Source: Vulcanococcus sp. Clear-D1 (GTDB lineage: Bacteria > Cyanobacteriota > Cyanobacteriia > PCC-6307 > Cyanobiaceae). From it: a stretch of DNA of 64,000 bases. The stretch spans positions 27,628 through 91,627 of the forward strand of contig NZ_JACVZV010000007.1 in NCBI RefSeq assembly GCF_014654725.1. The letters are read 5' to 3'. The translations under genes and the position numbers were made by a program. The notes under the pieces were generated by a model. It searched no databases. It was not told the origin of the DNA and saw only the letters and a list, made by a program, of their open reading frames with translations. Every line of letters begins with the position of its first letter. Positions within the stretch are counted from its first letter, which is position 1. Positions 1 to 8,878 of the stretch are shown here, in pieces.

Positions 1-281
1 CGCTGCCCAGCGCCGCCGACCGGCGAGGTCGCCTGCAACTGCTGGCGCAACTGGAGCGGCAGTTCCAACAGGGCGGCGAGCCGCGCCGCCAGGCCCTGGC
101 GGTGTGCAGCGCCTGGCAGCACCGCGACGCCCTGCCGCTGATCCGCCGCGGCCTGCGCGATAGCGATCAGCAGGTTGCGGCTTTGGCCGCCGAAGCCATG
201 GCCCACTTCCGCGGCCGCAGTGCGGCAACTGCTCAGCTCGCTGTAGCCAAACCACCCCGCAACGTTTCACGCACCCGGTAG
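1..281 (+). CDS. HEAT-repeat protein, C-terminal end (5' truncated by window)
   Basis: The reading frame that starts at base 3 is open from the window edge to a TAG at 279-281, giving about 92 C-terminal residues. It contains helical, Ala/Leu/Arg-rich sequence of HEAT type: a helix pair around 'RRQALAVCSAW', 'ALPLIRRGLRD' and 'QQVAALAAEAMAHF'. HEAT repeats are protein-protein interaction scaffolds, and in cyanobacteria they also occur in bilin lyases, but the visible part does not identify a function. Its last 49 bases overlap the 3' end of the convergent glycosyltransferase gene. The beginning lies outside the window. Confidence 0.6.
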   Translation, partial: LPSAADRRGRLQLLAQLERQFQQGGEPRRQALAVCSAWQHRDALPLIRRGLRDSDQQVAALAAEAMAHFRGRSAATAQLAVAKPPRNVSRTR

Positions 282-1231
282 ATCGGCCGGCCCTGGCTTT
301 CGTGATAGGTGCGCATCTGCAGCTCCGCCAACAGGCCGAAGCAGAACAGCTGCACCCCCGCGATCAGCGCCAGCACCGCCACCAGCAGCAGCGGGCGGTT
401 ACCGATCTCAGCTCCCATCAGCTTCTCCACCAGCAGGTAGGCGCTGAGCACCGAGCCGATCGCGATTCCCACCAGCCCGCCGAAGCCGAACACGTACATC
501 GGCCGGGTGAGGAAGCGCTTCATGAACCACACGGTGAGCAGATCCATCAGCACCCGGAAGGTGCGATCGATGCCGTATTTGCTCTGCCCGAACTGGCGGG
601 CGTTGTGGTTCACCTTCACCTCACTGATGCGCGCTCCCTCGATGAAGGCCAGCGCCGGCAGGAAGCGATGCAGCTCGCCGTAGAGGTTCATGTCCTCCAC
701 CAGCTCACGCCGATAGGCCTTGAGGGAGCAGCCGTAATCGTGGAGCTTCACGCCGGTCACCCGGGCGATCAGGCGGTTGGCAATCTTGCTGGGGAGCAGG
801 CGGCTCACGGCGTTGTCCTGGCGTTGATGGCGCCAGCCGCTCACCAGATCAAACCCCTGCTCAAGCTGCGCCAGCAGCATCGGAATATCAGCCGGATCGT
901 TCTGCAGATCCCCATCGAGCGTGATGATCACCCGGCCGCGGCTCACATCAAACCCAGCCGACATGGCCGGGGTCTGGCCGTAGTTGCGGCGCAGCAGCAC
1001 CGCCACCAGCTCCGGGGTGGCAGCCGCCAGCTCGCGCAGCACCGCAGCGGTGCCGTCGCTGGAGCCGTCGTCGACCAGCACCAGCTCAAAGCTGCGGCCC
1101 AGGGGCCGCAAAGCTTCGAGCAACCGGGCCACCAGCAGCGGCAGGCTCTCCTCTTCATTAAAAAGAGGCACCACAATCGAGAGCTCAGGCTGGCCCGCCA
1201 ACGCTGATCCGGGCTCTGTCGTGGCGTTCAT
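233..1231 (-). CDS. GT2 family glycosyltransferase (DPM1/ArnC-like, membrane anchored)
   Basis: This 332-residue protein is a family 2 glycosyltransferase. The N-terminal GT-A fold shows 'VVPLFNEEE' (20-28), 'VDDGSSDG' (53-60) and the metal/nucleotide-sugar motif 'LDGDLQND' (105-112). Two C-terminal membrane segments (about 246-268 and 280-303) are typical of enzymes that move a sugar from a nucleotide donor to a polyprenyl phosphate at the cytoplasmic face. Donor and acceptor cannot be read from the sequence. The ATG at 1231 is well placed before the first beta strand. Its stop overlaps the end of a convergent HEAT gene. The family is certain; the substrate is unknown. Confidence 0.88.
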   Translation of the reverse strand: MNATTEPGSALAGQPELSIVVPLFNEEESLPLLVARLLEALRPLGRSFELVLVDDGSSDGTAAVLRELAAATPELVAVLLRRNYGQTPAMSAGFDVSRGRVIITLDGDLQNDPADIPMLLAQLEQGFDLVSGWRHQRQDNAVSRLLPSKIANRLIARVTGVKLHDYGCSLKAYRRELVEDMNLYGELHRFLPALAFIEGARISEVKVNHNARQFGQSKYGIDRTFRVLMDLLTVWFMKRFLTRPMYVFGFGGLVGIAIGSVLSAYLLVEKLMGAEIGNRPLLLVAVLALIAGVQLFCFGLLAELQMRTYHESQGRPIYRVRETLRGGLATAS

Positions 1232-1287
1232 CCGGCAGCTGAGGCTGGCTGGAACCTAGGCCAGCAGCAGCGTGAGGAGCATGGCCA

Positions 1288-2040
1288 TCAGGGCAAGGTG
1301 CTGCCGTCGTGGCAGCGGATCACACGGCCGGCACCGCGGAGTTCGCGGCGGTAGTGCACGCTCACCGGATCCAGCAACTGCGGATCGAGGCCGTCGATGC
1401 CGATGCCGTTGCGGCCGTGCTCACGGCCGGAGCTGTGCAGATAGCGGCCATCTCCCAGATAAAGCCCCACGTGGGTGCAGCGCTGCGGCCGCCCGAAGAA
1501 GATCAGATCCCCAGGCCGCAGCAGGCTGTAGCAGCCTGGCGCCACGGCCACGGGCTGGCAGAAGCGCTCCTGCTGATAGGCGTCGCGCGGCACCCAGATG
1601 CCGGCCTGGGCGAAGGCGGCCTGAATCAGACCGGAGCAATCGAAATCCGGCCCGAGCGTGCCGCCCCATAAGTAGTGATTCGGCTGCTGGCGCGCCCGCT
1701 CCGCAAAGGCCAGCACCGCAGGCAGCGCCGCGGTGATCTGGCTGGCATCCAACAGCCGCGGCTGGGGCGGCAGGCAGGCACGGGCATGGCCCAGCACCAG
1801 CATGGGATCAAGCCAACCGGGATAGCCGTCTTCCCGTAGGCGCACCCGCAGGCGCTGGCGCCCGGGCTGCAACGGCTCGATCACGGTGAACACCCGCCCG
1901 GATGCGGCCTGGGTGGCCAGGCCGGCCCCCTGCCAATGGCTGGTGAGATCCACAGGCGCCGTGAGCCGCCAGCTGCTGCCGAGCTGCAACAGCTCCAGGG
2001 CCACCGGTGTGCCTTCGGCCAACCTCCCTAATCTCGCCAT
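1288..2040 (-). CDS. NlpC/P60 cysteine peptidase with N-terminal SH3-like domain
   Basis: This 250-residue protein is a probable peptidoglycan endopeptidase. The C-terminal NlpC/P60 domain has the nucleophile in 'DFDCSGL' (Cys135), the catalytic His in 'CTHVGLYLG' (His190) and a third polar residue at His202 ('LHSSG'). The first ~85 residues form an SH3b-like module, as in cyanobacterial gamma-D-glutamyl-diaminopimelate endopeptidases. No signal peptide is visible, so it may act on muropeptides in the cytoplasm (recycling) or have a missed start. It is divergent from, and nearly abuts, a serine-hydrolase gene of the penicillin-recognising type, which fits a wall-recycling context. Confidence 0.87.
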   Translation of the reverse strand: MARLGRLAEGTPVALELLQLGSSWRLTAPVDLTSHWQGAGLATQAASGRVFTVIEPLQPGRQRLRVRLREDGYPGWLDPMLVLGHARACLPPQPRLLDASQITAALPAVLAFAERARQQPNHYLWGGTLGPDFDCSGLIQAAFAQAGIWVPRDAYQQERFCQPVAVAPGCYSLLRPGDLIFFGRPQRCTHVGLYLGDGRYLHSSGREHGRNGIGIDGLDPQLLDPVSVHYRRELRGAGRVIRCHDGSTLP

Positions 2041-2057
2041 TGCCCCCTTTGGCCGCG

Positions 2058-2981
2058 ATGGCGTTCTACTGCCCGGATGGGGCGATGGCCCAACAGCTCG
2101 AGGCCAGCTTGGCGGCCCTGGAGGCCGATGGCCGCCCGGGGTTGAGCGAACAGGTGTCGATCAGCTGGGTGCGCTATGGCAGCTCCTTGATCGACAGTGC
2201 CTCGCCCCGCAGCGATCTGGCCGATTTCTGGGCCGATCAGCCGCCCGGCGCCAGTTGGCGGGGGAATCAGGCCCGCTATCCGGCCAGCGTAGTGAAGCTG
2301 CTCTATCTGGTGGCCGCCGAAGCCTGGCTGCAACGCCAGTTGATCGACGACACGCCGGAACTGCGCCGCGCCCTGGCGGACATGATCCGCGATTCGAGCA
2401 ACGACGCCACCGGCCTGGTGCTGGATCTACTCACCGGCACCACCAGCGGTCCGGAGCTGCCCGAGGCGGCCTTTCGGCGCTGGAGCCTGCAACGCCAGCT
2501 GGTGAACCAATGGTGTGAACAGCTGGGTTGGCCGGAGTGGCAGGGCTGCAATGCCTGCCAGAAAACCTGGGGTGATGAGCCCTACGGGCGTGAGCATCAG
2601 TTCTATGGACCGGCCCTGGAGAACCGCAACCGCCTCAGCAGCGATCTGTGCGCGCGGCTGCTGCATGGGGTGATCGCCGGTGCCCTGGTGTCACCGCCCG
2701 CCTGCAAGCGGATGCGCGATCTGCTGGCCCGCAGCCTTGATCTCAGCGAGCGCCGCGCCGACCCGGAGAACCAGGTGGATGGCTTCCTGGGTGAGGGCCT
2801 TCCGGGCGGCGCGCGGCTGTGGAGCAAGGCCGGCTGGATGAGCCAGGCCCGCCACGATGCGGCCTACGTGGAAGTGGAAGGGCTGGCGCCAATGCTGCTG
2901 GTGGTGTTCAGCGAAGGCCAGGCCCGGGCTGGCGACGCGCAGCTCCTGCCCGAACTCTGCCGGCAGCTCCTTGCGGCATAA
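2058..2981 (+). CDS. Class A beta-lactamase-like serine hydrolase
   Basis: This 307-residue protein (from the ATG at 2058) resembles the penicillin-recognising serine hydrolases. It shows S-x-x-K ('ASVVKLL', about 76-80), an S-x-N motif ('DSSND', about 113-115) and a degenerate KTG as 'SKAGW' near residue 257. These fit the DD-peptidase/beta-lactamase fold, but activity is not assured because KTG is KAG. A Cys pair, 'GCNACQKTW', sits mid-protein and is not part of the family core. No signal peptide is evident. An upstream GTG at 2007 would overlap the divergent NlpC/P60 start, so I prefer 2058. A strong terminator follows. Confidence 0.72.
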   Translation: MAFYCPDGAMAQQLEASLAALEADGRPGLSEQVSISWVRYGSSLIDSASPRSDLADFWADQPPGASWRGNQARYPASVVKLLYLVAAEAWLQRQLIDDTPELRRALADMIRDSSNDATGLVLDLLTGTTSGPELPEAAFRRWSLQRQLVNQWCEQLGWPEWQGCNACQKTWGDEPYGREHQFYGPALENRNRLSSDLCARLLHGVIAGALVSPPACKRMRDLLARSLDLSERRADPENQVDGFLGEGLPGGARLWSKAGWMSQARHDAAYVEVEGLAPMLLVVFSEGQARAGDAQLLPELCRQLLAA

Positions 2982-3002
2982 CCGCAACGGCGGAGCGGCA
3001 GC

Positions 3003-3031
3003 AAAAAGCCCCCTGCTCGAGGGGGCTTTTT
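3003..3031 (+). terminator. Rho-independent terminator (bidirectional form)
   Basis: A perfect 6-bp GC stem with a 7-base loop is flanked by A5 on one side and T5 on the other (AAAAAGCCCCC-loop-GGGGGCTTTTT). It can end the serine-hydrolase transcript on the plus strand and the tRNA-Ser transcript on the minus strand. Confidence 0.88.
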
Positions 3032-3052
3032 GCTCAGGGATCACACCTGGAA

Positions 3053-3141
3053 CGGAGAGGGAGGGATTCGAACCCTCGACAGAAGTTGCCTCCTGTAACT
3101 CCTTAGCAGGGAGCCGCTTTCAACCACTCAGCCACCTCTCC
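3053..3141 (-). tRNA. tRNA-Ser (anticodon GCT)
   Basis: On the minus strand the acceptor arms GGAGAGG and CCTCTCC pair at the two ends. The anticodon loop contains GCT (serine AGC/AGU codons), there is a long variable arm as expected for a class II tRNA-Ser, and the T-loop reads GGTTCGAATCC. The length is 89 bases with discriminator G, and CCA is not encoded. It lies between the bidirectional terminator and alr. Confidence 0.95.
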
Positions 3142-3159
3142 AGCGGCCCGCTGAGCTTA

Positions 3160-4350
3160 TCAGCCGCCCGGCCCAGCAGCGGGTAGGCGCGGCAGCCGAT
3201 GCTTGAAGCCGCAGAGGATTTCCCAGGGGATCGTGCCGCAGGGATCGCTCCACGCCAGGGGATCGATGCGCTCGCCCCCATCGCTGCCCAGCAGCGTCAC
3301 CACGCTGCCCTGATCCAGCTGCGGGGCATCGGTGGCATCGAGCACCAGCTGATCCATCGTGATCGCCCCCACCTGGGGAATCCGCCGGCCCTGATGCAGC
3401 ACCTGCAGGCGGTTGGAGAGCAGCCTCGGCACGCCATCGGCGTAGCCGATGCTCACCACCGCCAGGCGGCTGGGCCGCTGGGTGGTGAAGCGATGCCCAT
3501 AGCTCACACCCGTGCCGGCAGGTACCTCCCGGATCAGGCTCACCCGGGCCCGCACTTGCATGGCGGGCTGCAGCACCAGGCTGCCCCCCAGGTGAGCCGC
3601 CGGCCGCTGGCCATAGAGCGCCAGACCCACCCGCACCATGTCGTAGTGGAGCTGCGCCGTGCGCAAGGTGCCGGCGGAATTGGCCAGATGGCGGCTGCCG
3701 CAGCCCAAACCGGCCTGCTGCACCGCCGTGAGCACCTGCTCAAAGCGCTCCTGCTGCTGGCGCGTCAGCGGATCGAGGCCCGTGCCAGGTGCATCGGCAT
3801 CGGCCAGATGGGAATAGAGCCCAGCCAGCTGCACCGCTTCCAGGGCGGAGATGGCCTCCACGATCCGGCGCCCCTCCTGCCAGGGGGCGCCGAGGCGGGC
3901 CATGCCTGTATCCAGCTTGAGCTGCACCGCCATCGGCCGGCCGCTGCCCGCCGCCAGGTTCTGGCAGAGCAGGGCCTCGCGCATGCCACTGAGGGTGGGC
4001 ATCAGCTGCCAGTGCAGGCAGGCGCGCAACTCCTCAGGCTGCGTGAGGTTCCCGAGCACCAGCACCGGCTGGCGCAGACCCGCCTGACGCAGCTCCACCC
4101 CCTCCTGCAGGGTGGCCACCCCAAAACTGCTGGCCCCACCAGCGGCCGCGGCCCGTGCTACCGGCACCGCACCATGGCCATAGCCATCGGCCTTCACCAC
4201 GGCCATCAGGTTGCAGCCGGGCGCCAGGGAGCGGCGCAGACTGCGGGCATTGGCCTGCACCGCTGCTTCACACACCTCCACCCAGGCCCGCTGGCGCGGA
4301 TGGGGCCAGGGTTGCCCGGAGGGGCTGATGGCCGGGGAGGCTTCTGTCAT
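3160..4350 (-). CDS. alr: Alanine racemase
   Basis: This is a 396-residue PLP enzyme that interconverts L- and D-alanine for peptidoglycan. The PLP-binding lysine lies in 'VVKADGYGHG' (Lys53), and the catalytic tyrosine of the C-terminal domain is in 'GVSYGHRF' (Tyr284). The TIM-barrel and beta-domain lengths match the family. The ATG at 4350 gives a short extension before the barrel. The next gene upstream (HNH) is divergent, and downstream lies tRNA-Ser on the same strand. Confidence 0.96.
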   Translation of the reverse strand: MTEASPAISPSGQPWPHPRQRAWVEVCEAAVQANARSLRRSLAPGCNLMAVVKADGYGHGAVPVARAAAAGGASSFGVATLQEGVELRQAGLRQPVLVLGNLTQPEELRACLHWQLMPTLSGMREALLCQNLAAGSGRPMAVQLKLDTGMARLGAPWQEGRRIVEAISALEAVQLAGLYSHLADADAPGTGLDPLTRQQQERFEQVLTAVQQAGLGCGSRHLANSAGTLRTAQLHYDMVRVGLALYGQRPAAHLGGSLVLQPAMQVRARVSLIREVPAGTGVSYGHRFTTQRPSRLAVVSIGYADGVPRLLSNRLQVLHQGRRIPQVGAITMDQLVLDATDAPQLDQGSVVTLLGSDGGERIDPLAWSDPCGTIPWEILCGFKHRLPRLPAAGPGG

Positions 4351-4451
4351 CCGGCGGGGCGTCGCGGAAAGCGTAAGCGGGGATGCATCGCGTTCCGGAT
4401 CGTGGCCCCTAGCATGGCGAGCAATTCCAGGGCTGCCAGGGGGCCACTCCC

Positions 4452-4979
4452 ATGGGCCACGTGCTGGTTCTCAACGCCTCCTACGAGCCGCTCAACATCA
4501 CGAGCTGGCGGCGCGCCACGGTGATGGTGCTCAAGGGGAAGGCGGAAGGGCTTGAGCACGCGGCGGATCTGCAGCTGCGGCCTGGCCTGCATCGCCCCAC
4601 CGTGATCCGGCTGCGCCAATTCGTGCGGGTGCCGTTCCGGGCCCTGCCGCTCACCCGCCGCAACCTGTTCCAGCGCGACGGCCACCGCTGCCAATACTGC
4701 GGCAGCGAGAGCGAGCGGCTCTCGATCGATCATGTGATGCCCCGCAGCCGCGGCGGCAGCCACAGCTGGGACAACGTGACCACCGCCTGCCTGCGCTGCA
4801 ACGTGCACAAGGGCAATCGCACCCCCCGCGAAGCGGGGATGCTGTTGCTGCAGCCCCCGAGGCGGCCGCTGAGTGGGCCGTTGTTTGAGGCCCAGCGCCA
4901 GATGGCCCGGGGCCAACACCACGAATGGGCCAAATACGTGCAGGGTTGGGACGACAACGGCCACAACGCCGCAGCCTGA
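4452..4979 (+). CDS. HNH endonuclease family protein
   Basis: This 175-residue protein has an HNH nuclease fold in its middle. Zinc-binding pairs are C80/C83 ('CQYCG') and C113/C116 ('CLRCN'), the catalytic His follows Asp in 'SIDHVMP' (94), the Asn is in 'SWDNVT' (108) and a final His-Lys is in 'NVHKGN' (119-120). The N-terminus ('VLVLNASYEPLNI') is typical of a stand-alone HNH protein widely conserved in cyanobacteria. It has no restriction or mobile neighbours, so it is probably a resident DNA-repair or processing nuclease. The physiological role is unknown. The ATG follows a 101-bp divergent spacer from alr, and its stop nearly meets the stop of prfA. Confidence 0.88.
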   Translation: MGHVLVLNASYEPLNITSWRRATVMVLKGKAEGLEHAADLQLRPGLHRPTVIRLRQFVRVPFRALPLTRRNLFQRDGHRCQYCGSESERLSIDHVMPRSRGGSHSWDNVTTACLRCNVHKGNRTPREAGMLLLQPPRRPLSGPLFEAQRQMARGQHHEWAKYVQGWDDNGHNAAA

Positions 4980-4986
4980 GCCAGCC

Positions 4987-6084
4987 TCAGCCGCCGGCCT
5001 GCTCCGCCAGCTCCTCGAGCTGCCGGCGCTGATCGGCCGACACACACGCACCGATCAACTCCGCCAACTGCCCCTGCAGGACCGGCTCCAGGGAGAAGTT
5101 GCGGCCGAGGCGATGGTCGGTGGTGCGGTTGTCTTTGTAGTTGTAGGTGCGGATCTTTTCGCTGCGGTCGCCCGTGCCCACCTGCGCCAGGCGAGCCGAG
5201 CGCTCCTCAGCGTTGGCGGCCGCCAGCTCCCGCTCATAAAGCTTGGCCCGCAGGATCTCCAGGGCCCGTTCGCGGTTTTGCAGCTGCGAGCGCTCCTGGG
5301 TGCAGAACACACGGATACCCGTGGGTTTGTGGAGCAAATCCACCGCGGTTTCCACCTTGTTCACGTTCTGGCCGCCAGCGCCGCCGGAGCGGGCCGTGCT
5401 GATCTCCAGATCCCCCGGATCGATCTGCACCTCCACCGGATCGGCCTCCGGCATCACCGCCACCGTGGCGGTGGAGGTGTGCACCCGGCCCTGGGATTCA
5501 GTAGCCGGCACCCGCTGCACGCGGTGCACACCGGCTTCAAACTTCAGCTGGCTGAACACGCCATCGCCCTTGATCGCCAGGATCAGTTCCTTGTACCCGC
5601 CGAGTTCGGCCTCGGAGGCACTCACCGGCTGCACCTTCCAGCCCACACTCTGGGCGTAGCGCTCGTACATCCGGGCCAGATCACCGGCCCAGAGCGCCGC
5701 TTCATCGCCGCCGGCCCCAGCGCGGATCTCCAGCATCACGCTGCGTTCATCGCGGGGATCGCGCGGCAGCAACGCCAGGGTGAGCTGCTCTTCGAGGGCG
5801 CTGATGCGGGTGGCCAGCTCAGCCAGTTCCTCCTGGGCCAGGGCCTCGAGGTCGAGATCGCCGCGGCTCTCGCGCAGCAACTCCCGTGCCTGCTGCTCTT
5901 GGCCTTGGAGAGTCTGCAGTTCGTCGTACCCCATCACCAGGGGCTCCAGCCGCGCCCGTTCACGGGCGATCGGCTCGAGCTGGGCTGGGTTGGCAGCCAC
6001 ATCCGGGTCTGCCAGCTGCCGCTCAAGCGTGTCGAAGGTGATGCGCGCCGCGTCGAGGCGCTCACTCAGGAAGGAGGCGTCCAT
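4987..6084 (-). CDS. prfA: Peptide chain release factor 1
   Basis: This 365-residue class I release factor terminates translation at UAA and UAG. The peptidyl-hydrolase GGQ motif is at 237-239 ('GGAGGQNVN'). The stop-codon tripeptide is 'PAT' at 193-195, the RF1 type rather than SPF of RF2. The length is normal. It is downstream of the large ribosomal operon but separated from rpmE by a strong intrinsic terminator, so it probably has its own promoter in the 130-bp gap. Confidence 0.97.
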   Translation of the reverse strand: MDASFLSERLDAARITFDTLERQLADPDVAANPAQLEPIARERARLEPLVMGYDELQTLQGQEQQARELLRESRGDLDLEALAQEELAELATRISALEEQLTLALLPRDPRDERSVMLEIRAGAGGDEAALWAGDLARMYERYAQSVGWKVQPVSASEAELGGYKELILAIKGDGVFSQLKFEAGVHRVQRVPATESQGRVHTSTATVAVMPEADPVEVQIDPGDLEISTARSGGAGGQNVNKVETAVDLLHKPTGIRVFCTQERSQLQNRERALEILRAKLYERELAAANAEERSARLAQVGTGDRSEKIRTYNYKDNRTTDHRLGRNFSLEPVLQGQLAELIGACVSADQRRQLEELAEQAGG

Positions 6085-6134
6085 GCAGGAAGGAAACGAG
6101 CGCGGAACAAACAGGCGATCGGGCAGTGAACAGC

Positions 6135-6164
6135 AAAAAGCCGGATGCCCTGAAGCATCCGGCT
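6135..6164 (-). terminator. Rho-independent terminator of the ribosomal operon
   Basis: On the minus strand a 9-bp stem (GCCGGATGC/GCATCCGGC) is followed directly by T5. It lies 50 bases after the rpmE stop and before prfA, so it marks the 3' end of the rplC-to-rpmE block. Confidence 0.9.
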
Positions 6165-6213
6165 CATGCTCAACACCACAGCATCAGGGCTGCAGCGATC
6201 AGGACACCAGCGC

Positions 6214-6474
6214 TCAGGCCTTAGCCGAAGCGTCCTTCTCGCCGTCCTTGGCATCAGCAGCGGCAGCACCGCCCATGCCGTACTTGCGCATGAAGCGATC
6301 CACACGACCCTCGGTGTCGAGGATCTTCTGGGTACCGGTGTAGAAGGGGTGGTTGCCGCTCCACACATCCACGTGGAGTTCGGGGGACGTGGAGCCGGTG
6401 GTCATCACCACCTCTCCGTTGCAGATCACCTTGGCATCGGGATACCAGGTGGGATGGATTTCGGCCTTCGGCAT
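6214..6474 (-). CDS. rpmE: 50S ribosomal protein L31 (zinc-poor type)
   Basis: This 86-residue L31 has the conserved 'HPFYTG' and 'GRVDRF' segments. Only one cysteine remains ('VICNGE'); the CxxC of zinc-binding L31 is replaced around 'DVWSGNHP', so this is a C-minus form that should not store zinc. The C-terminal tail is Ala/Lys/Asp-rich and about 15 residues longer than in E. coli. It is the last gene of the block before a terminator, and rpsI lies 32 bases upstream. Confidence 0.95.
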   Translation of the reverse strand: MPKAEIHPTWYPDAKVICNGEVVMTTGSTSPELHVDVWSGNHPFYTGTQKILDTEGRVDRFMRKYGMGGAAAADAKDGEKDASAKA

Positions 6475-6506
6475 AACGAATACGGGGCTGAGGAGCTGAA
6501 GCGGAA

Positions 6507-6908
6507 TCAGCGCTTGGAGAACTGAGGAGCCTTACGGGCTTTCTTCAGGCCGTACTTACGACGCTCCTTGGCGCGGGGATCGCGGCTGAGGTGACCTTCG
6601 GTCTTGAGGGGCTTGCGGTTCTCGGGGGAGAGCTCGCACAGGGCACGAGCAGCGCCCTGCTTAATGGCGTCGGCCTGGCCGGTGAGACCGCCACCGCGCA
6701 CATTCACCAGGATGTCGTACTCGCTGGCCAGACCCAGGGTCTGGAGAGGAGCGGTAACCGCAGCCAGGTAAACGGGGTTGTAGTTGAGGTAGTTGTCACC
6801 GGGGCGACCATTGATGGTCACAGTGCCGGTGCCAGGAACCACGCGCACGCGAGCGACAGCAGTCTTGCGGCGGCCGGTTCCCCAGTAGACGACGGTGTTG
6901 GTGCTCAT
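6507..6908 (-). CDS. rpsI: 30S ribosomal protein S9
   Basis: This 133-residue S9 shows the '[12 protein letters not shown]' start, the central '[14 protein letters not shown]' and the basic C-terminal tail ending '[11 protein letters not shown]', which reaches the P-site tRNA. The start ATG overlaps the rplM stop by four bases (ATGA), the usual L13-S9 coupling. Confidence 0.98.
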   Translation of the reverse strand: MSTNTVVYWGTGRRKTAVARVRVVPGTGTVTINGRPGDNYLNYNPVYLAAVTAPLQTLGLASEYDILVNVRGGGLTGQADAIKQGAARALCELSPENRKPLKTEGHLSRDPRAKERRKYGLKKARKAPQFSKR

Positions 6909-7357
6909 TGGGCGGAAGCGGCGGGATCGAGGGCGAGGGCCTTGGGCTGCTGGGCGGCGTGGGGGTGCTCAGCACCCTTGTACACCTTCAGCTTGCGGAA
7001 CAGCTGACGACCGAGGGCGTTGTGGGGGAGCATGCCCTTCACGGCCTTCTCGATGATCCGCTCAGGGATGCGGGCCTGCAGAGCAGCAAAGGATTCGGTC
7101 TTCATGCCACCGGGACGACCCGAGTGGCGGCGGTAGACCTTCTCCGTGAACTTGTTGCCACTGACCTTCACCTTCTCAGCGTTGATCACCACGACGAAAT
7201 CGCCGGCGTCAAGGTGAGGGGCGAAGTTGGGGTTGTTCTTGCCCCGGAGCACCGATGCCACTTCGCTGGCGAGACGGCCGAGGGTCTGGTTCTCAGCATC
7301 CACCAGATACCACTGGCGACTGGAGGGATCCTGAGGGGGAACGAGAGTCTTGTTCAT
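6905..7357 (-). CDS. rplM: 50S ribosomal protein L13
   Basis: This 150-residue L13 is taken from the ATG at 7357 ('MNKTLVPP'). Upstream in-frame codons exist to 7390 but do not match the family. Key segments are '[16 protein letters not shown]', 'FVVVINAEK' and '[19 protein letters not shown]'. It is followed by rpsI with an ATGA overlap. The 178-base space up to truA contains a small hairpin (CTGCTC/GAGCAG, 7390-7405) that could be a leader element; I give that little weight. Confidence 0.96.
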   Translation of the reverse strand: MNKTLVPPQDPSSRQWYLVDAENQTLGRLASEVASVLRGKNNPNFAPHLDAGDFVVVINAEKVKVSGNKFTEKVYRRHSGRPGGMKTESFAALQARIPERIIEKAVKGMLPHNALGRQLFRKLKVYKGAEHPHAAQQPKALALDPAASAQ

Positions 7358-7535
7358 CGCACCGGCGGGCCGGATCGGTAAGAGCTCCACTGCTCAGAGG
7401 AGCAGAGGGGCGGGACAGGGCGTCTGGACGGAAGGTCTGGACTGGGACGGCAGGGCATCCGATCACTCGGACGTCTGAAGCTCGTGGAGCGACCCTACCT
7501 CGCCGCCTGTCACGCCCCCATCGCGGAGAGCCTGC

Positions 7536-8420
7536 TCAGGCGCGGGGCGGAGAGTCGGAACACTCCAGCAAATACCGCGGTTGGCAATCATACCAGGCAG
7601 CCTCAGGGAACACCGGCGTGGGATACCCCACACGCAGCAGACAAAGCCCATGGGGTGGGGCCGCTTCCTTCACCTCATGGCGGGCACCGGTGCGCCAGCG
7701 CTGCTCGAAGGCCTCGAGGCTGAGGCGCTGCTCCCCCACCGCCACCAGCTGGCCCATCACCAGCCGCACCATGCCGTAGAGGAAGCCCGATGCCTGCAGC
7801 TCCACCTCGATCAGATCACCACGCCGCTCCACTGTCACCTCCTGGAGGGTGGTGCGCGAGTGAGAGCGGGAGCTCCCGGCCCGCTCAAACGCCGCAAAGT
7901 CATGCTCACCGAGCATGCCCTCCAGGGCCTGACGCATTAGCTGCTCATCGAGGCGCAGCTGGTAGCGGTGCCAACTCCAGGGCGCGAGAAACAGATTGGG
8001 CAGGCGAGCGTTGTAGAGCGTGTAGCGGTAGCGCCGAAAGCTGGCGCTGAAGCAGGCGTGCCAGTCGTCGGGCACCTCTGCACCGGCGCGCACGCGGATG
8101 CTGGCAGGCAATCGCCCGTTCAAAGCGGCCGGCCAACGGTGAGCAGGGATAGGACCTTCCGCATCGAAGTGCGCCACCTGGGCAGCAGCGTGCACGCCGG
8201 TATCGGTGCGCCCTGCGGCCTGCACGCTCACGGGGCGGCGCGGATCCAAGGCGGCAATGGCCGCCTCCAGGGTTTCCTGCACGCTGGGATCACGGGGCTG
8301 CCGCTGCCAGCCGCAGTAGGGAGCGCCGTCGTATTGCAGGCAGAGCGCAATGCGCCGTGCTGCGGGAGTGAGTGGGTCAGCAGACGGTTCCACGACGGCG
8401 AAGGCACACGGGCCAGACAC
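7536..8420 (-). CDS. truA: tRNA pseudouridine synthase A
   Basis: This protein of up to 294 residues modifies U38-U40 of tRNA anticodon stems. The catalytic aspartate is in '[10 protein letters not shown]', and '[10 protein letters not shown]' and the C-terminal '[10 protein letters not shown]'-like segment ('[11 protein letters not shown]') fit TruA. No ATG precedes the conserved '[10 protein letters not shown]'. The first start is GTG at 8420; a second in-frame GTG about 8 codons later is also possible. It lies in the ribosomal block after rplQ, as usual in cyanobacteria, but a strong hairpin (8426-8456) sits between the two genes. Confidence 0.94.
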   Translation of the reverse strand: MSGPCAFAVVEPSADPLTPAARRIALCLQYDGAPYCGWQRQPRDPSVQETLEAAIAALDPRRPVSVQAAGRTDTGVHAAAQVAHFDAEGPIPAHRWPAALNGRLPASIRVRAGAEVPDDWHACFSASFRRYRYTLYNARLPNLFLAPWSWHRYQLRLDEQLMRQALEGMLGEHDFAAFERAGSSRSHSRTTLQEVTVERRGDLIEVELQASGFLYGMVRLVMGQLVAVGEQRLSLEAFEQRWRTGARHEVKEAAPPHGLCLLRVGYPTPVFPEAAWYDCQPRYLLECSDSPPRA

Positions 8421-8425
8421 AACAA

Positions 8426-8456
8426 AGCCGCGCGGGTCTGATGACCACGCGCGGCT
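8426..8456 (-). promoter_or_regulatory. Strong hairpin between rplQ and truA (possible attenuator)
   Basis: The outer stem AGCCGCGCG pairs with CGCGCGGCT, and the inner GGTC pairs with GACC around a TGAT loop, leaving one unpaired base. On the minus strand it is followed by TTTGTTGTG, a broken T tract. It may act as a partial terminator or processing site that lowers truA expression relative to rplQ, and it touches the truA start region. The function is inferred from structure alone. Confidence 0.5.
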
Positions 8457-8477
8457 GGTTGAACAACCAAGGCTGGA

Positions 8478-8828
8478 TCAGACCAGCTCGATGATCGCCA
8501 TCTCAGCGTTGTCACCGCGGCGGGGCACGGTGCGGATGATGCGGGTGTAACCGCCGTTACGGTCGCCGTAACGCTCCTGGGCCTTGTCGAACAGGGCGTG
8601 CACGAGCTGCTTGTCGTAGATGTAGCCGATGGCGCGGCGACGAGCAGCGAGGCTGCCGTCCTTAGCCAGGCTGATCATGCGCTCGGCTTCATCGCGCAGG
8701 GCCTTGGCACGAGCCTTGGTGGTGGTGAGACGACCTTCGCGGATCAGCTGCGTGGTGAGAGCGCGCAGCATGGCTTTGCGTTGGTCGGCGGGGCGTCCCA
8801 GCTTGGGAACTCGGCACTGGTGGCGCAT
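8478..8828 (-). CDS. rplQ: 50S ribosomal protein L17
   Basis: This 116-residue L17 has the diagnostic start '[17 protein letters not shown]', the '[15 protein letters not shown]' helix and the end 'NGGYTRIIR'. It follows rpoA by 50 bases, the universal alpha-operon order. Confidence 0.98.
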   Translation of the reverse strand: MRHQCRVPKLGRPADQRKAMLRALTTQLIREGRLTTTKARAKALRDEAERMISLAKDGSLAARRRAIGYIYDKQLVHALFDKAQERYGDRNGGYTRIIRTVPRRGDNAEMAIIELV

Positions 8829-8878
8829 GACGGATGCGGTGGGTAAGCGTTAACGGAACAGAAACGACGCGCGCTCGA

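Noticed and set aside
302..1207. Long plus-strand frame opposite the glycosyltransferase
   Set aside because: It is rich in Gln/His/Arg/Ala with no domain and is the antisense shadow of a clear GT2 gene in GC-rich DNA.
3199..4524. 441-codon plus-strand frame opposite alr
   Set aside because: The composition is repetitive (His/Gln/Arg/Gly) and alr on the other strand has all catalytic motifs.
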